Shown: positions 1-7,426, counted from the stretch's first letter. The stretch is DNA of 16,494 bases from an uncultured Solobacterium sp. (GCA_938041275.1 CALISH010000023.1:1-16494); one strand, 5' to 3'. Made by a program: numbers and translations. The notes: a model not told the origin generated them from the letters alone.

Positions 1-76
1 TTTCTGAGCCTTGAAATACAAATCCTGTATTCTTTGCATGCGAAACAATTAAGTCAAATGTCTTCTGTCTATCCAT
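1..76 (-). CDS. glyQS: Glycyl-tRNA synthetase, N-terminal fragment (cut by window edge)
   Basis: The first 25 codons of a minus-strand gene run off the left edge. The ATG lies at 76-74 and is preceded by a GGAGG at 91-87, 10 nt away. The translation begins MDRQKTFDLIVSHAK and continues NTGFVFQGSE. This matches the start of the single-chain class II (alpha2) glycyl-tRNA synthetase of Firmicutes, whose N-terminus has the pattern IVxxAKxxGFVFxGS. The enzyme charges tRNA-Gly with glycine in the cytoplasm. In many Firmicutes recO is followed directly by this gene; here one extra gene lies between them. The leader is short and has no room for a T-box. The identification rests on 25 residues only, but the match to the family start is characteristic. 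Confidence 0.82.
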   Translation of the reverse strand, partial: MDRQKTFDLIVSHAKNTGFVFQGSE

Positions 77-116
77 TGAAAATGAGCCTCCAAAATATTC
101 CCATAATATCCTGTAA

Positions 117-145
117 AGTATAGCATTTTCAACCTATTTTTACAA
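117..145 (-). promoter_or_regulatory. Promoter of glycyl-tRNA synthetase gene
   Basis: On the minus strand a TTGTAA (-35, 145-140) is followed after 17 nt by TATACT (-10, 122-117). TGC sits directly upstream of the -10, making it an extended -10. A start near position 110 would give a leader of about 34 nt that includes the GGAGG. It lies just downstream of the terminator of the preceding gene. Confidence 0.6.
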
Positions 146-170
146 TCTTACGATATGCTATATCACGCCT

Positions 171-212
171 AAAAAAATAAAGATTCCTCCAGTACTCTTC
201 TCTAGAGGAATC
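171..212 (-). terminator. Rho-independent terminator of the DUF438 gene
   Basis: Arms 182-192 and 202-212 pair over 11 positions with one G-U pair, and the loop is 9 nt. On the minus strand the stem is followed by a T-rich run (positions 181-171). It begins about 35 nt after the stop codon of the DUF438/hemerythrin gene and isolates it from glyQS. Confidence 0.85.
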
Positions 213-246
213 CAATATTTTCACTTCAAAACTGATATTGAAATCA

Positions 247-1806
247 TTATAAATCAATAGGTCCTTTTTTGTTATTTCTGATTGCATCTGCTAGACCATC
301 AATAATCTGTACAGCTTCTAGTGTACCCAAATATGTACCATCATCATCACGTAAAGCAAAGTAATTTATGACAACTGGATGTCCTGAACGTTCAGACAAT
401 ATGGTAAGACTATCACGTTTACCCTTCTTAAAATCACTAATTAACATACGTACAATCGGTTCAACCCGTTTTGGATGACATGAATATACAGGTCTACCAA
501 TTGCCATTTGAGGACGTGTGAATACCTTCTCACCTTCATTGAAGTAGATGTTGATGTCGTTTTCATCAACAAGTGTAATTTCAAAAGGTAGTGTATTCAG
601 CATTGCCTTTAACTGCTTTAGATTCATATGTCCACCTGAAATCTCGATATTTTCATTGTGGATAATACTTGGTAGTTTAAGTTCTTTTACCTTATCCCAT
701 ACTGGTACATCTTCTTTAGCAAGATAACAATACCCATACATTGGAAAGTCTCTTGCGATGGCAATCCATTCATCCTCAGTAAAATAATTCGTTACCAGCG
801 GGAACAAAATATTCTTTTCTTTGAAAATCATTTCATTCATACGCTTAACAACACGTCGCAATGAATCCATGTCTTTAGAATCTTCAACTACAAACTTCTT
901 TAATTCTTGTTTAATTTCATCTTCTACACCCCACATTACATCACTTGGGCCAGGGAAATTATATTTATCCTTTAGAAGTGGGAACATTGTTTCTTCTTTT
1001 TTCTTATAATGCGATTCGATCGCACGTAATTCACTTACATCCGCTAGAACATCTTCAGGTTTTAGATCTTCCTTGAGTTTCTCCTCTAGTGCTGTAACAC
1101 GCTTTTCAATTTGCGCATTTTCCAATTCCAAAATATTCAATGGATGCCCTGGTGTACGCATTAATACAGTTGTGGCATCTGCTGTTTGTTCATCGAAACT
1201 AGCAATCGTATCTAAAACGCGTTCCTCTTCCGCTGAACGTTCCACTTCCTTCTCCGCATTCGCAATTCTTTCGCTACGTGTAGCACCATGGAATAACGCA
1301 GAATGGACATCACACAAGCGTTGTACATCGCTCAGTTTTGTACCTTCTGAAAGAAGAGTTTGTTCAGCACGTGCAATTTCTACAGCTGAAACATCTGAGA
1401 AATTAGCCGCAAAATCTTTTCTTACAGACTCAATATCTTCACCGTTACTGAGACGTTGTACATAGGATTTTAATAATGCCTCACGGTCACTAGAACTCAA
1501 ATCACTACTCTTCCCTAAATCTGCCGATAAAGCTTTCATTTTTTCTTCCTGTTGTTTTTGTAATTGTTCAGGCGTATTAATTACTTCAAAACCACTTAAT
1601 TCGAAAGCATCAATAATTGTTGAAAGAGGAATCTCTTTTACTCTTGCTCCCTTTGGGATAGTCATCATCTTACCCATTGTATTTAACATGATTGGCTTAA
1701 CTATTTCTGTAAAACCAAGTTCACACATAATATCCTTCACTTCAGGATTTGCATTTACAATGTCAAATACACTCTTTGACAAATCTATCGTTTTCTTTTC
1801 CATCAT
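247..1806 (-). CDS. DUF438 protein with DUF1858, hemerythrin-like and PAS-like domains
   Basis: A cytoplasmic protein of about 519 residues with a domain order known from anaerobic Firmicutes. Near residues 8-78 is a DUF1858 domain (about MCELGFTEI). At about 90-180 is the DUF438 helical region, and at about 218-345 a hemerythrin/HHE-like helical bundle (GHPL near residue 221, ESHYKKKEETMFPLL near 264-278, KNILFPL near 331). At about 378-510 is a PAS-like domain with GRPVYSCHPKRV and YFALRDDDGTYLGTLE. The family is thought to bind non-haem iron or another ligand and to sense redox, O2 or NO, but no function is established. A GTG at 1812 overlaps the ribosome binding site GAGGTG (1815-1810), so ATG at 1806 or 1803 is the better start (5 or 8 nt spacing). 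It sits alone between recO and glyQS with its own terminator. Where many hemerythrins have a helix-4 His-Asp pair this one reads VEDE, so metal binding is unproven. Confidence 0.85.
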   Translation of the reverse strand: MMEKKTIDLSKSVFDIVNANPEVKDIMCELGFTEIVKPIMLNTMGKMMTIPKGARVKEIPLSTIIDAFELSGFEVINTPEQLQKQQEEKMKALSADLGKSSDLSSSDREALLKSYVQRLSNGEDIESVRKDFAANFSDVSAVEIARAEQTLLSEGTKLSDVQRLCDVHSALFHGATRSERIANAEKEVERSAEEERVLDTIASFDEQTADATTVLMRTPGHPLNILELENAQIEKRVTALEEKLKEDLKPEDVLADVSELRAIESHYKKKEETMFPLLKDKYNFPGPSDVMWGVEDEIKQELKKFVVEDSKDMDSLRRVVKRMNEMIFKEKNILFPLVTNYFTEDEWIAIARDFPMYGYCYLAKEDVPVWDKVKELKLPSIIHNENIEISGGHMNLKQLKAMLNTLPFEITLVDENDINIYFNEGEKVFTRPQMAIGRPVYSCHPKRVEPIVRMLISDFKKGKRDSLTILSERSGHPVVINYFALRDDDGTYLGTLEAVQIIDGLADAIRNNKKGPIDL

Positions 1807-1823
1807 TTTCACCTCACGTTTTA

Positions 1824-1829
1824 AGTATA
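1824..1829 (-). promoter_or_regulatory. Possible -10 of the DUF438 gene, with an inverted repeat upstream
   Basis: TATACT on the minus strand sits 17 nt upstream of the start codon, between the recO terminator and the gene. No convincing -35 lies 16-18 nt upstream. Instead there is a short inverted repeat, ACAAC (1834-1838) and GTTGT (1849-1853). The repeat could be a regulator site or chance. Confidence 0.3.
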
Positions 1830-1881
1830 CGTCACAACGTAAAAAAGTGTTGTAATACTATCTCACGCGATACTCCATACT

Positions 1882-1908
1882 AAAAAAGAGAGAGTCTAAA
1901 ACTCTCTC
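1882..1908 (-). terminator. Rho-independent terminator at the end of the phoH-recO operon
   Basis: Perfect 8-bp arms GAGAGAGT (1888-1895) and ACTCTCTC (1901-1908) enclose a 5-nt loop. On the minus strand they are followed by six Ts (1887-1882). It lies 60 nt beyond the recO stop codon and ends the six-gene unit. Confidence 0.88.
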
Positions 1909-1968
1909 AGTCTTTAACTATGTTGCGTATATAGTAGAAAATGAAAGTATTCATCATGTATATCTTAA

Positions 1969-2721
1969 CTATACAATCGTATGTAGATGCAAATAAAACT
2001 TCATTGACTTCAACTGTATATCCGCATGGAGATACAGAATATCCACCAAATATTGCAAGTCCTTCATATCCCCTTCAATATACTTGTTTACGATATCGAT
2101 TTTCTCTAGTCCTGCTTTGCATAATAAGCGGAAATGTCTCAAGTCTTCTGTCTTCATAAATGGAATATGATGTTCTTCTGCATGTTCTTGGCACAAGAAA
2201 CCTCCATCCTTCGGACTAACCGTAACGACATGGGTATTTCCACAAGTAACGCACGCATCTACATCTGGTAATAACCCTGCAAGATCTAACATATCCACAA
2301 ATAGCAGTGATAAAACAAGTGTTGGATCATAGCCTTCATCTAGCTTTGAAAAAACAATATCCAAGAATGCATACTCAATGCTGTTTGGCATATCACTACT
2401 TGCTTGTAGTGTTAATACGTCAATAAGTTCAGCCGCAACCGCAGCTGCACTAGAGGCATTGATATCTTCATGCATGGAGCGATAATACTCCTTACAACGT
2501 GCATTCTTTAAACGAAAGATACTCTTAGTCTCATTATAATCGAATAAGATTTCTGTTTTTGTATAAGGCATGATAGAACCAGCATTTTTGCTAGTCATCT
2601 TACGTACACCCTGTGCCACAAAGGATAACTTTCCATACTCTTTTGTAAGTACACTCAGTATCACATCTGCCTCACGATAGTCACTCTGCTTTAATACAAA
2701 ACCAGTGATACAATCATTCAT
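1969..2721 (-). CDS. recO: DNA repair protein RecO
   Basis: RecO of 250 residues, the usual length. It acts in the RecFOR pathway, binding single-stranded DNA and helping RecA load at gaps. It begins with the N-terminal OB-fold pattern MNDCITGFVLKQSDYREADV. The C-terminal part has a zinc-ribbon-like site: CVTC (Cys157, Cys160) and CQEH (Cys177, His180). The frame is open further upstream, to 2766, but the family alignment and the 8-nt overlap with the stop of era (ATGAATGA, 2721-2714) favour ATG at 2721, with translational coupling. It is the last gene of the operon. The C-terminus is not strongly conserved in the family and was not checked residue by residue. Confidence 0.9.
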   Translation of the reverse strand: MNDCITGFVLKQSDYREADVILSVLTKEYGKLSFVAQGVRKMTSKNAGSIMPYTKTEILFDYNETKSIFRLKNARCKEYYRSMHEDINASSAAAVAAELIDVLTLQASSDMPNSIEYAFLDIVFSKLDEGYDPTLVLSLLFVDMLDLAGLLPDVDACVTCGNTHVVTVSPKDGGFLCQEHAEEHHIPFMKTEDLRHFRLLCKAGLEKIDIVNKYIEGDMKDLQYLVDILYLHADIQLKSMKFYLHLHTIV

Positions 2722-3613
2722 CTCGACTTGCCCCACCATATCCATATTCAGTGATACGAGCATCACGTGAGCGCCATTCGCTTTCTACGCGTACAAACAA
2801 TTCCAAGAATACTTTCTTACCAAGTAGCTTTTCGATATCTTCACGTGCTAAAGAACCAATCTTCTTTAGCATCTGTCCTTGCTTGCCAATCATGATACCT
2901 TTTTGGCTATCACGTTCTACAAGTATCATTGCTTGGATATAAACCTTGTCCTTTTTAAATTCTTTATTTTCGATAAGAACGGCAGCCGCATGAGGAACTT
3001 CATCTTCTGTTTGTGTAAGAATCTTTTCACGGATTAACTCCGCAATACGGAAATTTTCAGCACCGTCGCTCGTCATCTCTGCTGGATATAGTAAGTCACC
3101 TTCTGGAAGGTATTTACTTGTTGTCTTGATGAGATCTTCAAAGGAACGTCCAAATTTTGCGGATAACGGGAAGTATTCCGCAAATTCATAACGTTCTTGC
3201 CATTGTTGAATTACTTTCACAATCTTTTCAGGCTTCATCTTATCCATCTTATTCAAGACTAAAAATACTGGTAAGCCTGTATTTTTAACCATGTTTAAAA
3301 CAAACTCATCACCTTTTGCGTATGGAACACTCGCATCCACTACGAGATAGATTAAATCTACACCTTGGATTACATCTGCAGCTTCTTTATTCATCCGTGA
3401 TTCAAGACGAAACTTCGGTTTATGAATACCAGGTGTATCGGTAAAGATAATCTGGCAGTTTTCATCTGTATAAATACCACGAATCTCGGAACGTGTTGTC
3501 TGAGGCTTGCTAGATACGATAGCCACCTTTTCACCAATCAAAGAATTGATCAAAGTACTTTTCCCAGCGTTGGGTCTACCCGCTAACGCAACAAAACCGC
3601 TTCTCATCGACAT
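2714..3613 (-). CDS. era: GTPase Era
   Basis: Era of 299 residues, full length. It is an essential GTPase that binds the 3' end of 16S rRNA and helps 30S maturation. The G motifs are in order: GRPNAGKS (12-19), PQTTR (37-41), DTPG (59-62), NKMD (121-124) and SAK (151-153). A C-terminal KH domain has the GKQG loop at 243-246 (family GxxG). The start at 3613 gives the typical MSxRSGFVAL N-terminus. A second in-frame ATG at 3607 would make an ATGA overlap with the cdd stop. GAGG at 3621-3618 serves either start. It is tightly coupled to cdd upstream and recO downstream, as in many Firmicutes. Confidence 0.97.
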   Translation of the reverse strand: MSMRSGFVALAGRPNAGKSTLINSLIGEKVAIVSSKPQTTRSEIRGIYTDENCQIIFTDTPGIHKPKFRLESRMNKEAADVIQGVDLIYLVVDASVPYAKGDEFVLNMVKNTGLPVFLVLNKMDKMKPEKIVKVIQQWQERYEFAEYFPLSAKFGRSFEDLIKTTSKYLPEGDLLYPAEMTSDGAENFRIAELIREKILTQTEDEVPHAAAVLIENKEFKKDKVYIQAMILVERDSQKGIMIGKQGQMLKKIGSLAREDIEKLLGKKVFLELFVRVESEWRSRDARITEYGYGGASRDE

Positions 3614-4005
3614 ACATCCTCTGTTGTAAATTGGTAAGGTAATAATTCATTCATGCATGTATCCATCTCATCTTTACGATTGGATAAATAGATAGGTGTA
3701 TCACCAGTAATCAGTTCACTTAATACCTGACGGCAAATTCCACATGGTGCCGCAATACGATCACCATCACTTACAATTGCAAGTGCTTCAATCGTATCTT
3801 TACGATACCCATTGGAGTAGGCTGCAAAAATTGCGGAACGCTCGCCACAATTGGTAGCTCCAAAAGAAGCATTCTCAATATTTGCTCCCCAGAATACTTT
3901 TCCATCTTTGGTTAGAACAGCGGCTCCTACATGATAATTAGAATATGGAGCGTAACTATTTTCCATTGCTTTAAATGCTTCTTCAATTAATTCTTCACGT
4001 GTCAT
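3604..4005 (-). CDS. cdd: Cytidine deaminase
   Basis: A 133-residue homotetrameric-type cytidine deaminase that converts cytidine and deoxycytidine to uridine and deoxyuridine for pyrimidine salvage. The zinc and catalytic residues are visible. Cys53 and Glu55 lie in TNCGERSAIF (the Glu is the proton shuttle), and Cys88 and Cys91 lie in PCGICRQVL. The usual CAER reads CGER here, a mild change. It lies between dgkA (11-nt gap) and era (short overlap), the classic Firmicutes arrangement. A good site (GGGGGT, just upstream of 4005) precedes the ATG. Confidence 0.96.
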   Translation of the reverse strand: MTREELIEEAFKAMENSYAPYSNYHVGAAVLTKDGKVFWGANIENASFGATNCGERSAIFAAYSNGYRKDTIEALAIVSDGDRIAAPCGICRQVLSELITGDTPIYLSNRKDEMDTCMNELLPYQFTTEDVCR

Positions 4006-4016
4006 AATAACCCCCT

Positions 4017-4352
4017 TTAAAAAAGATGATGAACAAAAATCAAGATACCAACAGCTAGCGCAATCAGCGACGCAAATAACACACCACCTGCAGCTAAGTC
4101 TTTGATATATTTAATCTTTTCATTTCTTTCTGTTGAATATAAATCACATAATTTTTCAATGCATGTATTTAAGATTTCTACTACAATAACAAGTCCAATA
4201 CAAAGAAGTATCGCAAGCCACTCATAATAAGTACAATCAATCATCCAAGCCACAATACATGCTAGTATCGCAAGAACATACTGTATCTGCACACTTTTAT
4301 CTCGAAGCGACGATACAAGACCCACGAATGCCACATAAAACTTATTTATCAT
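4017..4352 (-). CDS. dgkA: Diacylglycerol/undecaprenol kinase family protein, integral membrane
   Basis: A 111-residue membrane protein with three predicted transmembrane helices (about 24-38, 44-61 and 87-107). The family signature is VVEILNTCIEKLCDL (Glu59, Asn62, Thr63, Glu66), followed by KDLAAGGVL (84-92). In Gram-positive bacteria this family phosphorylates undecaprenol to undecaprenyl phosphate, the lipid carrier of wall synthesis, rather than diacylglycerol; that specificity is inferred from phylum, not seen. Its ATG lies 11 nt inside the end of ybeY. The symbol follows common annotation; some would name it udpK. Confidence 0.92.
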   Translation of the reverse strand: MINKFYVAFVGLVSSLRDKSVQIQYVLAILACIVAWMIDCTYYEWLAILLCIGLVIVVEILNTCIEKLCDLYSTERNEKIKYIKDLAAGGVLFASLIALAVGILIFVHHLF

Positions 4353-4800
4353 TGCGACTAATAATCGGATCTAAGATCCTATCCTGTAAGGCAAACATCT
4401 TCTTTTCATCTTCTGGATTCATATGATCATAACCCAAGCAATGCAAAAGTCCATGCGTGAATAAGAATCCCAATTCACGTTTTTCAGAGTGACCATATTC
4501 TCTCGCCTGTTTTCTTGCATAGTCAATATTGATAAAAAGGTCGCCTAAATCTTTTTCTTCATCTGGGATGAAGTCTTCTAAGCCATCACGAATCGCAAAA
4601 CTAATAACATCCGTTGGTTGATCAATCCCACGATAATCTCGGTTTATGATATGAATCGTACGAGAGCGAACAAACGTAACACTGATTTCTAAATCTTTTG
4701 CTAGTTTGAGTTCTTTCTCTGTACGCTTTGCGATTGATCCGAAAAATTCCTCATATGCATGCATATCTTGGTTTGTCTTATTGATATATGTGATTTCCAT
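4342..4800 (-). CDS. ybeY: Endoribonuclease YbeY (rRNA maturation factor)
   Basis: A 152-residue YbeY. It is a zinc-dependent single-strand RNase involved in 16S rRNA 3'-end maturation and ribosome quality control. The signature HGLLHCLGYDH gives the three zinc ligands His116, His120 and His126. The upstream block QPTDVISFAI is also typical. It follows phoH by 7 nt, with GAGG upstream of the ATG, and overlaps dgkA. The phoH-ybeY pair is widespread and suggests linked roles in RNA metabolism. Confidence 0.96.
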   Translation of the reverse strand: MEITYINKTNQDMHAYEEFFGSIAKRTEKELKLAKDLEISVTFVRSRTIHIINRDYRGIDQPTDVISFAIRDGLEDFIPDEEKDLGDLFINIDYARKQAREYGHSEKRELGFLFTHGLLHCLGYDHMNPEDEKKMFALQDRILDPIISRNDK

Positions 4801-4807
4801 ATTAACC

Positions 4808-5797
4808 TCACTTCTTTAAAGACAATTTGCGTCTTTGTTCATCTTCTTTGCTGTAGCGTTCAATAATCTTCTGTACGATAGGATGACGTACAACATCATC
4901 CGCACTTAATTCCATAATTTTAATTTCACTTAAACCCTCTAGGATACGGGTAGCCTCAATAAGACCACTGGTCTGATTATGATTTAAGTCAATCTGAGTA
5001 ACGTCACCAGTGATAATCATATGAGAGCCAAAGCCAAGTCTTGTTAGAAACATCTTCATCTGTGATGCAGTTGTGTTTTGTGCTTCATCCAAGATGACAT
5101 ATGCATCATCTAGCGTTCGACCACGCATATACGCAAGTGGCGCAATCTCAATCGTACCCTTTTCTATTAACTTCTCTGTCTGTTCATTACCCAACATGTT
5201 ATGTAACGCATCATAGAGAGGTGTTAAGTATGGATCAACCTTCTCCTTTAAATCACCCGGTAAAAAGCCTAAGCTTTCCCCAGCTTCCACTGCAGGACGT
5301 GTTAGAACGATTCGTTTTACGTCACCTTTTTTCAAAGCACTCACAGCTTTGGTAACCGCCAAGAATGTTTTACCAGTACCAGCGGGTCCTATCGCAAATA
5401 CTACCGCTGCGTTATCCATCGCTTTCGCAAAGGCATACTGGCCTAACGTCTTAGGCACAATTGCTTTTCCACTCATTGTTCTACCAATGATTTCAGAACT
5501 CATTTGCGAAAAATCAATTGTCTGTTCTTTCGCCAGTAAACGACTTGCATAAATGACGTCTTGTTCACTGATGACTTTATTCTGTTCTGCAAGTGTCATA
5601 AGTGCTGTTAAAACACGTTGAATTAACAGCAGTTCTTCATCACTACAATTTCTAACAAAAAATGTATTATCTCGATAGGAAATTTCTTTTTCAAATTGCG
5701 AACTTAAAACAATTAGATTTCTATCATGATTACCAATGATATTCATCGCAATCTGCTCTTTCATTCCCTCTAAGTGAATTGATTTTATATTTTCCAA
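4808..5797 (-). CDS. phoH: PhoH-like P-loop ATPase
   Basis: A 329-residue PhoH family ATPase (PhoL type). Walker A is GPAGTGKT (137-144) and Walker B is VILDEAQN (234-241). The PhoH hallmark TRPAVEAGESLGFLPGDL occupies 166-183. The family is predicted to act on RNA, but the exact role is not settled; the neighbouring ybeY and era support a link to rRNA or ribosome maturation. The start is TTG at 5797. It is preceded by AAGGAGA at 5811-5805 with 7 nt spacing, whereas the next in-frame ATG (residue 12) has no ribosome binding site. It is the first gene of a six-gene operon. Confidence 0.95.
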   Translation of the reverse strand: MENIKSIHLEGMKEQIAMNIIGNHDRNLIVLSSQFEKEISYRDNTFFVRNCSDEELLLIQRVLTALMTLAEQNKVISEQDVIYASRLLAKEQTIDFSQMSSEIIGRTMSGKAIVPKTLGQYAFAKAMDNAAVVFAIGPAGTGKTFLAVTKAVSALKKGDVKRIVLTRPAVEAGESLGFLPGDLKEKVDPYLTPLYDALHNMLGNEQTEKLIEKGTIEIAPLAYMRGRTLDDAYVILDEAQNTTASQMKMFLTRLGFGSHMIITGDVTQIDLNHNQTSGLIEATRILEGLSEIKIMELSADDVVRHPIVQKIIERYSKEDEQRRKLSLKK

Positions 5798-5804
5798 AAT
5801 AATG

Positions 5805-5811
5805 TCTCCTT
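5805..5811 (-). promoter_or_regulatory. Ribosome binding site that fixes the TTG start of phoH
   Basis: AAGGAGA on the minus strand lies 7 nt upstream of TTG at 5797. It is the only strong Shine-Dalgarno match near the 5' end of this reading frame and decides the start in favour of TTG. Confidence 0.75.
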
Positions 5812-5820
5812 AGTAACAAT

Positions 5821-5849
5821 ATTTTAACAGGTATCTGTATAGTTGAAAA
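5821..5849 (-). promoter_or_regulatory. Promoter of the phoH-recO operon
   Basis: On the minus strand TTTTCA (5849-5844, four of six to the -35 consensus) is followed after 17 nt by TAAAAT (5826-5821). TGT directly upstream gives an extended -10. The predicted start is near 5814, so the leader is very short, beginning just before the ribosome binding site. No equally good promoter is visible for the divergent plus-strand lipoprotein gene in this interval. Confidence 0.5.
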
Positions 5850-5908
5850 TGTTTTACGCTCAGTTTGGTTTTATGCTAAACTACTGTAATACAAAAGGAG
5901 TCTTTCAA

Positions 5909-6526
5909 ATGAAAAAAAGAATAGCGATTCTATTAACTTTGATACTATTAGCTGGATGCACTAAACAGACAACACAAACATCAAATACTTCAAATACAAG
6001 TAACGCAAGCACAAGCGAGAATTCTGGTGGTTGTGCAGCCTTTGCGGAATGTGAATCCAGCGAAGACGAAGCTAAACTCTACGAAGATTTACTAGCCGCA
6101 AAAAACACTCCATTCGAAAAGGCTACAATGGAAGATGTTGTTTCCTACATTGAAAATAAAGAAAGTCACATCGTATTCTTAGGTTTCCGCGATTGTCCTT
6201 GGTGTCAAGATTTAATGCCTATCTTAAACGATGTTGCCATTCAAAAAAATGTTAAGATCAAATATGTGAATGTACGTCCAGAAAACACAAAAGAAAGTGA
6301 TCTACGTAACGAAAACAATCCAACTTATGTCAAACTCCAAGAGCTACTTGGTGATGTCTCAGGAGATGGCACAAATAAGATTTATGTTCCATATGTAGCT
6401 GTGATTCGTGATGGTAAAGTTATAGACTTCATGTTAAGTTTTGATTATGATGCACATACAGTACAAATTACAGAAGCACAAATCGAAGAATACAAAACAC
6501 GATTAAATGAATTATTGGGTAAATAA
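5909..6526 (+). CDS. Thioredoxin-fold lipoprotein with CPWC motif
   Basis: A 205-residue predicted lipoprotein on the outer face of the membrane. The signal peptide MKKRIAILLTLILLAGC ends in a lipobox with Cys17 as the lipidated residue. A Ser/Thr/Asn-rich linker (about 18-40) follows. Then comes a thioredoxin-like domain with HIVFLGFRDCPWC (Cys96 and Cys99, the redox pair) and a likely cis-proline at Pro161 (YVPYV). Two more cysteines, Cys42 and Cys48, sit just before the domain. It resembles the thioredoxin-like proteins annotated as bacteriocin transport accessory proteins, but no bacteriocin genes are nearby, so that name is not supported by context. A thiol-disulfide role outside the cell is inferred. 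The frame is open from 5843, but AAAGGAG at 5894-5900 and the signal peptide fix the start at 5909. It is the only plus-strand gene. Confidence 0.85.
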   Translation: MKKRIAILLTLILLAGCTKQTTQTSNTSNTSNASTSENSGGCAAFAECESSEDEAKLYEDLLAAKNTPFEKATMEDVVSYIENKESHIVFLGFRDCPWCQDLMPILNDVAIQKNVKIKYVNVRPENTKESDLRNENNPTYVKLQELLGDVSGDGTNKIYVPYVAVIRDGKVIDFMLSFDYDAHTVQITEAQIEEYKTRLNELLGK

Positions 6527-6552
6527 ACTCCGACTAGCGGAGTTTATTTTTT
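6524..6552 (+). terminator. Terminator shared by convergent genes
   Basis: Perfect 9-bp arms TAAACTCCG (6524-6532) and CGGAGTTTA (6538-6546) surround a 5-nt loop. Six Ts follow on the plus strand, and the hairpin begins in the lipoprotein stop codon. On the minus strand the same hairpin follows the MBL gene stop (6553-6551) and is trailed by TTTATTT, so it probably ends both transcripts, more strongly on the plus strand. Confidence 0.9.
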
Positions 6553-7426
6553 AGTTTCCTTTATAGCATTGCTCAAGATAACCACGTTTTGCGTTAGCCT
6601 CTGTATCATCTCTTTCATCAAAACCATCATACGGTGCTTTAGGGTCATGAATTTTTGGTTTTCTTCGAAGTGAATTACAGATTTCATCAATATGTGCAAA
6701 CGCAAAAGCAAAGTCATTCGTCCATCCTGTATGACCTGTAATTATTTTTAACTGTAGATTACGTTTTTCAAGTATCTCTTTCAGTCTCTGTAATGATTTA
6801 CATTGAAGCTTACGGTCTTCCGCAAGTGTATTTAGAAATGCATAACCACCATCTGCACCAAGCCAAATCGTATCTCCAGTAAATAGATAACAGTCATCAA
6901 TCAGATATACAAGATGTCCCCAAGTATGACCAGGTACTAAAAACGCTTCAATCTTAATATTACCAATGTAAAATACCTGTTCATCTTCAATTAGTATTTT
7001 AGGATTATTGATGATGACCTGTGGTAATGTCGTTAAGCCCCAGAAGACTTTACGATGCTTACGACCTTCTAAGTATTCATTCTCTACTTTTCCAATATAG
7101 ATTGTCGCATCGACGAAAAGTTCATCACTGCCTTTTTCAATTGCACCAACATGGTCTGTATCTTGGTGGGTAACGAGAATCTCTTTAATATCCTTTGGAT
7201 TTATATCAAGCCACTGCAGCTTCTCTGCAAGTCGGTCATAGTTATAGCCTGCATCGATCATAATCGTATGTCCATCTTTGGAATAAAAATAGATATTTGC
7301 AACATACTCTCTGATACAACTTACTCTGTCATCAATAAAACCTGTGTTTAAAGGTTTGAAGATTTCCTTGCCTTTAAACATAAAAGACATAAACTTCACT
7401 TGAAACATTGAGTCGTTCTTAGACAT
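6551..7426 (-). CDS. MBL-fold metallo-hydrolase of unknown substrate
   Basis: A 291-residue cytoplasmic metallo-beta-lactamase-fold protein with no signal peptide. The metal site motifs are in order: THQDTDHVG (His87, Asp89, Asp91, His92), VPGHTWGH (His167, with His171 nearby), LFTGDT (Asp185) and ITGHTG (His232). The usual second histidine of HxHxDH is Asp89 here. In overall order it resembles the N-acyl-homoserine-lactonase-like branch of MBL proteins, but the substrate cannot be read from the sequence. Hydrolysis of an ester, lactone or thioester is possible. It is a single-gene unit with its own promoter (7457-7486) and a shared downstream hairpin. AAGGTG lies 7 nt before the ATG. Confidence 0.85.
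   Translation of the reverse strand: MSKNDSMFQVKFMSFMFKGKEIFKPLNTGFIDDRVSCIREYVANIYFYSKDGHTIMIDAGYNYDRLAEKLQWLDINPKDIKEILVTHQDTDHVGAIEKGSDELFVDATIYIGKVENEYLEGRKHRKVFWGLTTLPQVIINNPKILIEDEQVFYIGNIKIEAFLVPGHTWGHLVYLIDDCYLFTGDTIWLGADGGYAFLNTLAEDRKLQCKSLQRLKEILEKRNLQLKIITGHTGWTNDFAFAFAHIDEICNSLRRKPKIHDPKAPYDGFDERDDTEANAKRGYLEQCYKGN

Noticed and set aside
1073..1465. 130-codon plus-strand open frame
   Set aside because: It lies fully antisense to the DUF438 gene, has a low-complexity Ser-rich translation, and shows no domain.
5862..5890. Promoter for the lipoprotein gene (TGTAAT at 5885-5890)
   Set aside because: It would start transcription inside the ribosome binding site, and no good -35 is present. 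The true promoter was not located.
5843..5908. 22-residue N-terminal extension of the lipoprotein
   Set aside because: It would bury the signal peptide and the ribosome binding site; ATG at 5909 fits both.
6551..7426. Annotation as quorum-quenching N-acyl-homoserine lactonase
   Set aside because: The canonical HxHxDH motif is altered and no context supports such a substrate.
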